Positions 6,273 to 10,992 of a stretch of 10,992 nucleotides of DNA are shown one piece after another. The notes below the pieces were generated by a model that was not told the DNA's origin, searched no databases, and worked only from the letters and a program-made list of their open reading frames with translations. The position numbers and the translations under genes were made by a program. Numbering within the stretch: position 1 is the stretch's first letter; every line of letters starts with the position of its first letter. Source of the DNA: Flavobacteriales bacterium UBA7519 (lineage in GTDB: Bacteria > Bacteroidota > Bacteroidia > Flavobacteriales > Weeksellaceae). Where the stretch lies: positions 1 through 10,992 of the forward strand of contig DLND01000206.1 in assembly GCA_002476905.1 (NCBI GenBank), given 5' to 3'.

Positions 6273-7403
6273 ATGAAGATCCTTTACCTTACCAAATACA
6301 CGAGGTTAGCTGGCAGCAGCAGAATGCGCAGCTATCAATATTTTCCTTATTTGGAAAAGGCGGGGATGCAGGTGACCGTAAAACCCTTCTTTGACGATGC
6401 ATACCTGAAAGATTTTTATGCAGGAAAAAAAAATATCAGTGCTGTTTTAAAGTCCTACGTTAGAAGGTTAGGGGTACTTTTTTCAGTCTTCAGTTATGAC
6501 AGAGTGGTCATCGAGAAAGAGATATTTCCTTTTCTGCCCGCATGGACGGAATGGATGTTAAAACGGTTGGGAATCCAATACATTGTAGATTATGATGATG
6601 CCATTTTTCATAATTATGACCAAAGTTCAAATCCCATTATTAAAAAGTTTCTCGCAAATAAAATTGCCAAGGTGATGCGTTTCAGCGGAATGGTGGTGGC
6701 AGGAAATCAATATCTGGCAGATTATGCAACCCGTTCGGGAACAAAAAACATAGAAATTATTCCAACAGTAATAGATTTAGAAAGGTATCCAGTAAAAAAT
6801 AGTGACTCTGACCTAGAGCTTCCACCAAATGTCATCCTGAGCGGAGTCGAAGGAAAAGCCGGGGAAAGAAGCGCTTCCGAAAATAATCAAAAATTCGTTG
6901 TTGGCTGGATTGGGACGAAAACAACATTCGAAAAACATCTTTTACCCTGCAAAGACTGGATCAAAGCCTTGCTGATTCAAGATCCGAATATCCGTTTCCA
7001 TATTGTGGGGATCACAGAGGATATGGATCTCGGAAAGAATGTACAATATATCCGGTGGACGGAAGAGACAGAGGTTGCCGAGATTCTGAAAATGGATATT
7101 GGCCTTATGCCACTGCAGGATTCCAAATGGGAAAAGGGAAAATGCGCCTATAAACTCATTCAGTATGCCGCCTGCGGAATACCGGGCGTAGCATCGGATG
7201 TGGGAATGAACAGGGAAGTATGTGTTGATGGCAAAAACGGTTATCTGGTTTATTCCGATACAGACTGGATTCAGCGGATTTCAGAATTAAAGGAGCACCG
7301 GGAAAAGAGGCAACTGTTCGGGAATAATGCCCGGAGGCTGGTGGAGGAAAAATACTGCATTCAAGTGACTGCTGAAAAATGGATACAAATATTGATGCGA
7401 TGA
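6273..7403 (+). CDS. GT-B glycosyltransferase with a second in-frame repeat insertion
   Basis: This 376-residue protein starts MKILYLTKYTRLAGSSRMRS, and its N-terminal domain continues through VIEKEIFPFLPAW and YIVDYDDAIFHNYD to MVVAGNQYLADYA and IEIIPTVIDLERYPV, the pattern of Bacteroidota GT-B enzymes. The C-terminal donor domain has FVVGWIGTKTTFEKHLLPC, then DIGLMPLQDSKWEKGKCAYKLIQYAACGIPGVASDVG and a closing GKNGYLV segment. Between the two domains, roughly residues 176-205, is an extra stretch containing NVILSGVEG (186-194) encoded by a known-looking DNA repeat. It falls at the interdomain linker, where added length could be tolerated. GC is high for the window (53% in 7141-7200 by hand count). 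The TGA stop (7401-7403) overlaps the likely start of the next gene by ATGA. The sugar transferred is unknown. Confidence 0.88.
   Translation: MKILYLTKYTRLAGSSRMRSYQYFPYLEKAGMQVTVKPFFDDAYLKDFYAGKKNISAVLKSYVRRLGVLFSVFSYDRVVIEKEIFPFLPAWTEWMLKRLGIQYIVDYDDAIFHNYDQSSNPIIKKFLANKIAKVMRFSGMVVAGNQYLADYATRSGTKNIEIIPTVIDLERYPVKNSDSDLELPPNVILSGVEGKAGERSASENNQKFVVGWIGTKTTFEKHLLPCKDWIKALLIQDPNIRFHIVGITEDMDLGKNVQYIRWTEETEVAEILKMDIGLMPLQDSKWEKGKCAYKLIQYAACGIPGVASDVGMNREVCVDGKNGYLVYSDTDWIQRISELKEHREKRQLFGNNARRLVEEKYCIQVTAEKWIQILMR
6830..6877 (+). repeat. GTCATCCTGAGC-type interspersed repeat inside the transferase gene
   Basis: Bases 6830-6854 carry a repeat beginning TGTCATCCTGAGCGGAG and continuing TCGAAGGA, which I recognise as a widespread interspersed element in Bacteroidota genomes, normally between genes. 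Here it is read in frame as NVILSGVEG. It is followed by a 10-bp perfect palindrome GAAGCGCTTC at 6868-6877, which may be part of the same element. No second copy is seen in this window, so the assignment rests on recall of the motif, not on a comparison. Confidence 0.65.
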
Positions 7404-8416
7404 AGAAATATAGCTATATTAATTCAGCAAGAGGAATAGCAATTATTATGGTAATAGTTATTCATTGCTCACAAATCTATACATACACTAATGAATTGCT
7501 GAGGTTTTTTTTAACCTATGGACAAAGGGGAGTGCAACTATTTTTCGTAGCATCAGCTTTCACTTTATGCTTATCACGAGATGCAAGAAAAAATGAATTA
7601 TTTTTTATAAGAAATTTCTATATTAGGAGATTTTTTCGAATTTTCCCCATTTATTATCTCGGGATTATCATTTATTTCACATTTAGATATTTCCTCGGGA
7701 GTGTAAAAGATTATACTTTTAGTAACATATTGTATAATTTAACTTTTCTGAATGTACTAGTTCCTTCTGCAAGAAACAGTATTGTTCCGGGTGGATGGTC
7801 AATTAGTACGGAAATGTTATTTTATCTTATTTTTCCTTTTATTTTTGTCATATTTAAAGATTTAAGGAAAATGTTTTTAGTCATATTATTCTGCTTCATA
7901 GGGTTTCTTATTTTATATTTAGGAGGAATAAAATTTGATGCTTCCTTTAGGGATGCAATAAGTGAAATAAAGCAGCTGCCGGTCTTTTTAGTCGGAATCT
8001 TATATTATAAATATCATAAAAAAATAAACCTGACAACGGCGTTTTTTGTATTTATTTCATTTTTTGTTTTAGCGTATTTTTTATGGATAACAGAATATTT
8101 CTTTTTAATGCCCTTAACTTCAGGGGTTTCTTTCTGTGGATTGATGAAGATTTTAGAAAAAACAAAATTGGATAATATTGTGTTTCAGAGAATAGGAATT
8201 GTTTCGTATTCTATCTATATTATTCATTTTGTATTCCCTTTTTTCATATTTCCATCAACTAATTCAATATTAGTGTTTATTTTGTATGTTTTAATTACAA
8301 TTGCATTATGCTATCCAATTGGGATTTTTCTGCAGAAATATGTTGAAATGTTTTTTATCAATATGGGAAATAATTTAATTAAATATCTGAATTCAAAAAA
8401 ACAAATATTAAGTTAA
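7400..8416 (+). CDS. Acyltransferase family 3 membrane O-acyltransferase
   Basis: This is an integral membrane protein of 338 residues counted from ATG 7400. I prefer 7400 to the in-frame ATG at 7379 because 7400 forms an ATGA overlap with the upstream stop and places the domain start, MKKYSYINSARGIAIIM, at the N terminus as is usual for the family. The R-x10-H signature is present (Arg11, His22), followed by YIRRFFRIFPIYYLG and GGWSISTEMLFYLIFPF, the standard order of AT3 motifs, and about ten hydrophobic helices. OafA-like members move acetyl or other acyl groups onto sugars of exported polysaccharides; this one probably decorates the repeat unit. GC falls sharply here (22-25% in sampled lines against ~50% just upstream), which suggests a different origin from the preceding gene. 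Confidence 0.9.
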   Translation: MKKYSYINSARGIAIIMVIVIHCSQIYTYTNELLRFFLTYGQRGVQLFFVASAFTLCLSRDARKNELFFIRNFYIRRFFRIFPIYYLGIIIYFTFRYFLGSVKDYTFSNILYNLTFLNVLVPSARNSIVPGGWSISTEMLFYLIFPFIFVIFKDLRKMFLVILFCFIGFLILYLGGIKFDASFRDAISEIKQLPVFLVGILYYKYHKKINLTTAFFVFISFFVLAYFLWITEYFFLMPLTSGVSFCGLMKILEKTKLDNIVFQRIGIVSYSIYIIHFVFPFFIFPSTNSILVFILYVLITIALCYPIGIFLQKYVEMFFINMGNNLIKYLNSKKQILS

Positions 8417-8686
8417 GAAAGAAATTTTAGTTTTATAAATTAAGAATTATGAGATTAGCAGATTGATTAAAGAAAATGTAATAATCCATAATAAGTAATA
8501 ATTTGGTTTTTTAGCATTATTTTGTCATTAAGAATTTCAAAATATTGAAATAGAGTTATTAGATTCCTACGAAATGAGAAACGTCTGTTGATTTTTTTAG
8601 TATTGTGAATAAAAACGGATATTCATTAAAGAAAATTATTAATAATAACAAAAGATACGCCTAATAAAATTTGATATAGAATAATT
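8417..8686 (+). other. AT-rich gene-free gap before the GT-C gene
   Basis: This 270-bp stretch holds no credible ORF, RNA gene or strong terminator. The only structured element is a short AT-rich inverted repeat TTTCAA-AATA-TTGAAA at 8535-8550, without a following T run. I find no clean TAnnTTTG element at a sensible distance before ATG 8687; the nearest is a one-mismatch TAGTATTG near 8600 with no matching -33 box. It may be the scar of a deleted gene or a recombination junction. Confidence 0.5.
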
Positions 8687-10084
8687 ATGAAAAAGAAAGA
8701 TAAATTATTACTCTACCTTTTAATTTTTGCAAATATAGTTTCATCTTTATTCGCTTTTTTAACTGCTTTAGGGAAACATTTTAATGATGGACCAAAATAT
8801 TTATCTTTAGCTGAAAGTCTAAAATTTGGAAAATACTCCATGTGGTATTTCTTGCCGGATTATTATCCTGAAACACTCAGAACACCTGGGTATCCATTAT
8901 TTGTTTTTTCAGTTAAATCTGTTTTTGGGAATGATATATCAATACTTATTGCACAATATTTACTTTATTTACTCTCCCTGTATTTGTGCTGCAAGATAGT
9001 TTTGAAAATTACAGGTAATATTCATATTCTTTTTATTTTTTTATTCCTTACAGTATTTAATATTCAGATACCATTTTATTCTGGATACCTAAGTGCTGAG
9101 ATGCTCACTATCTTTCTTACTGTTCTGTATTTTTATATTCTTATTTGCTTGAAATACAGTTTTAAAAATGCTATTCTTTTAGGTATAGTAGCCGGAGCAG
9201 ATTATTTAGTAAGACCTAGTTTTTTACTTTTTCCACTACTGTTAATTTATACTTTATGGATTATCCGTAAAAAAGAATATTTAAGATATTATTTTGTCCA
9301 TTTAATTACTTTGTTTCTGTGTACAGTTCCTTTTTCAATTTGGAATTTAAAAAATCACGGAGTGTATAAACCTACCCCTTTAGAATCTGGTGCAGGATTG
9401 ATGCATATGTCCTATTGGAGCTTTAAGTTGCCGTTTGGTTATAAAGAAACATTTAATTGGGATAACGTCATTGTGAAGGATGCAACAAGTCCTTTCGGCA
9501 ATGCTGTACGGAATAAAAAATATATTCAGATTTATGAGAATCAATGGAAAGAGTTAATTACAGCGTGCGATTCTTTGCAGAGTAATAAGGACAGAGAAAA
9601 CTTAGATGTAATGAAAAATTCGCGAAAGCCCCTTTTTATTACTTATAATTCCAAGTATACTTTAAAAAAAGAAAAAATGTTGCGGGAGTATACATTGCAG
9701 GAAATAAAAAAGAATCCTTTTTTCTATTTAGAAACCCGAATTTATACTTTTATGAGATTTTATTTTACAGGTTTTAATGAAAATGCATTCAATAATAGTA
9801 AGTCATTTTTAGGAAAGGTAAATGCTGTTTATCCTTTTATTGTAACTTTTTCCACAATTTTCTTAGGTTTATTTCTCTCTTTGATTTATTTCTTACGATA
9901 CCGTTTTTTTAAAAATACTTATCTCATTATTTTAACCAGTTTTTGCTTGTATGTTGGTTTAGCACACCTATTTTTTACAATTGCATCGAGATATACAGTT
10001 CCTGCTCATTTTTTTATTTTAATTCTATTTTCAATATACCTTTATAAAGTTTATGGTAAAAGATTGATTAGTGATAAACTTTAA
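8687..10084 (+). CDS. GT-C family membrane glycosyltransferase (PMT/ArnT-like)
   Basis: This 465-residue multi-spanning protein opens with a basic N terminus and a membrane helix, then a first periplasmic loop with FNDGPKYLSLAESL (Asp34 as the likely catalytic acid) and ETLRTPGYPLF, the arrangement found in the lipid-phosphate-sugar-dependent GT39/GT83 (PMT_2) families. Eight or more hydrophobic helices follow, with a long hydrophilic loop at roughly residues 225-330 and further helices to the C terminus. Such enzymes use polyprenyl-phosphate sugars as donors and glycosylate lipid-linked or exported glycans outside the inner membrane. The particular donor is not apparent. It shares the low GC of the acyltransferase and may have entered with it. 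Spacing to the next gene is 27 bp. Confidence 0.8.
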   Translation: MKKKDKLLLYLLIFANIVSSLFAFLTALGKHFNDGPKYLSLAESLKFGKYSMWYFLPDYYPETLRTPGYPLFVFSVKSVFGNDISILIAQYLLYLLSLYLCCKIVLKITGNIHILFIFLFLTVFNIQIPFYSGYLSAEMLTIFLTVLYFYILICLKYSFKNAILLGIVAGADYLVRPSFLLFPLLLIYTLWIIRKKEYLRYYFVHLITLFLCTVPFSIWNLKNHGVYKPTPLESGAGLMHMSYWSFKLPFGYKETFNWDNVIVKDATSPFGNAVRNKKYIQIYENQWKELITACDSLQSNKDRENLDVMKNSRKPLFITYNSKYTLKKEKMLREYTLQEIKKNPFFYLETRIYTFMRFYFTGFNENAFNNSKSFLGKVNAVYPFIVTFSTIFLGLFLSLIYFLRYRFFKNTYLIILTSFCLYVGLAHLFFTIASRYTVPAHFFILILFSIYLYKVYGKRLISDKL

Positions 10085-10111
10085 ATAACCATTTTTGATT
10101 CACAAAAAATA

Positions 10112-10992
10112 GTGCTTGATTTCATTTACATACCAATTATTGTTCTCTTAGGGCTGGGTTTTATCAATCTGTTCAGCAATAAGCTGTCGGAACAGGATAT
10201 GAAAATTTTGCGCTCGCTCCTTTTTTTCCATCTTCTGATGGGAACGTATTACTGTTTTTTTATACAAGGCGATGCGGTAGGGTATTGGAGGGTACCAAAA
10301 GCCTATTCGATGGAAACTTTTAAGGAGGGCTTGTTCAATGGGGAGGGAACGATGTTTATGTACGCGTTCAATTACCTCTTCTCCAATCTCCTGAACATGT
10401 CCTATCTTTCCAATACCCTCCTGTTTTCATTATTCGGTTTTATGGGACTTACCTTTTTCTATCTGGTGGCGGTGCAAACTGTTCCATACAACAAAATCAT
10501 CAGTGGATATGTGCTCTTCCCTTTGATATTCTTTTTGCCCAACCTGCATTTCTGGAGTTCTGGCGTAGGAAAAGATACCACATTATTCCTCTGTATCGGG
10601 ATGTTTACCTATGGTCTGATGAAACCCTTCCAAAGGATACCACTACTCGTGTTGGCAGGATTACTCTCTATGGCGATCCGGCCCCATATCACACTGTTTT
10701 TAATGGTAGGTTTTGGTTTGGCATACGTGTTTGGCGGCAAGGTGTCCCCAGCACAACGGTTTATTTTCTCGGCGGCGATGATAGCCATAGGGCTTGCCAT
10801 TTTGCCATCGGTAATGGAGTTTGCGAAGATTGAAGAAGCGTCAGCAGAAGGCTTTGACAAATTTGCAACAGGCAAAGCTGCCGTTTTGAGCCGTTCTAGT
10901 ACAGGTTCGGCAATCGATATTTCTTCTTATCCTTTTCCGCTGAAAGTCCTGACCTTCTGGTTCAGACCGGCATTATTTGACGTTAGAAATTT
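10112..10992 (+). CDS. N-terminal part of a multi-spanning membrane protein, possibly a polymerase-like component
   Basis: The frame is open from just after the upstream TAA to the window end, so the 3' part is missing; about 293 codons are visible. There is no ATG near the start; GTG 10112 gives VLDFIYIPIIVLLGLG, a natural N-terminal membrane helix, while the first in-frame ATG (10199) would cut that helix away. I therefore choose GTG. Hydrophobic helices alternate with short loops, including FIQGDAVGYWR, GEGTMFMYAFNYLF, LPNLHFWSSGVGKDTTLF and MAIRPHITLFLMVGFG. I recall similar proteins in flavobacterial polysaccharide loci, usually annotated as hypothetical. Place and topology would suit a Wzy-like polymerase, but no catalytic motif proves it. 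GC returns to about 42%, matching the transferase genes before 7400. Confidence 0.75.
   Translation, partial: MLDFIYIPIIVLLGLGFINLFSNKLSEQDMKILRSLLFFHLLMGTYYCFFIQGDAVGYWRVPKAYSMETFKEGLFNGEGTMFMYAFNYLFSNLLNMSYLSNTLLFSLFGFMGLTFFYLVAVQTVPYNKIISGYVLFPLIFFLPNLHFWSSGVGKDTTLFLCIGMFTYGLMKPFQRIPLLVLAGLLSMAIRPHITLFLMVGFGLAYVFGGKVSPAQRFIFSAAMIAIGLAILPSVMEFAKIEEASAEGFDKFATGKAAVLSRSSTGSAIDISSYPFPLKVLTFWFRPALFDVRN

Noticed and set aside
6134..6394. 86-codon plus-strand ORF spanning the G-free spacer
   Set aside because: It overlaps two well-supported genes in another frame, and its Thr/Pro/Asn-rich middle is simply the translated low-complexity spacer.
7379..7399. Earlier start for the acyltransferase
   Set aside because: It would add seven polar residues (MDTNIDA) and overlap the upstream gene by 25 bases; ATG 7400 with ATGA coupling fits the family better.
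8535..8550. Inverted repeat TTTCAA-AATA-TTGAAA as a terminator
   Set aside because: The stem is six AT-rich pairs and no T run follows; too weak to call a rho-independent terminator.
10609..10875. 88-codon minus-strand ORF
   Set aside because: It lies opposite the clear plus-strand membrane-protein frame and has no family-like features; it is a shadow.

Overview
This window looks like part of a surface-polysaccharide (O-antigen or capsule type) biosynthesis locus from a member of the Bacteroidota, most likely a flavobacterium of the Chryseobacterium/Weeksellaceae kind. The reasons are low but uneven GC, weak or absent Shine-Dalgarno sequences, a TAnnTTTG-type -7 element before the one gene with its own promoter, flavobacterial-style repeats, and the gene content. 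The genus is an inference. All genes run on the + strand, and most are joined by stop/start overlaps or short spacers, as in one long operon.

Layout: the C-terminal end of a Wzx-type flippase (1-453); a family 2 glycosyltransferase (458-1339); a divergent GT-B-like protein (1340-2368); a GT4 glycosyltransferase (2402-3478); a broken 5' remnant of a glycosyltransferase gene (3475-3555); a free-standing AAA/DUF4143-type ATPase with its own promoter and palindromic operator candidates (3681-4898); the intact version of the remnant's gene (4903-6225); another GT-B glycosyltransferase (6273-7403); an acyltransferase-3 membrane O-acyltransferase (7400-8416); a 270-bp AT-rich gap; a GT-C membrane glycosyltransferase (8687-10084); and the start of a multi-spanning membrane protein cut by the window end (10112-10992).

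Together these genes would build an oligosaccharide on a lipid carrier at the inner face of the membrane (the four soluble transferases plus the divergent one), flip it (flippase), decorate it (acyltransferase, GT-C enzyme) and possibly polymerise it (last membrane protein, speculative). The ATPase has no obvious sugar role and looks like an inserted passenger.

Three things stand out. (1) The ATPase sits between a truncated and a complete copy of the same glycosyltransferase 5' end. They share an exact 54-bp direct repeat and then diverge, as if an incoming cassette broke the gene and supplied a replacement start. (2) The two glycosyltransferase genes downstream each carry a non-coding-type repeat inside the reading frame without losing the frame: four tandem CCCCTTTAGGGG units in one, and a GTCATCCTGAGC-type repeat in the other. 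(3) GC content changes abruptly inside the first transferase gene and at both edges of the acyltransferase/GT-C pair, which points to mosaic assembly by recombination.
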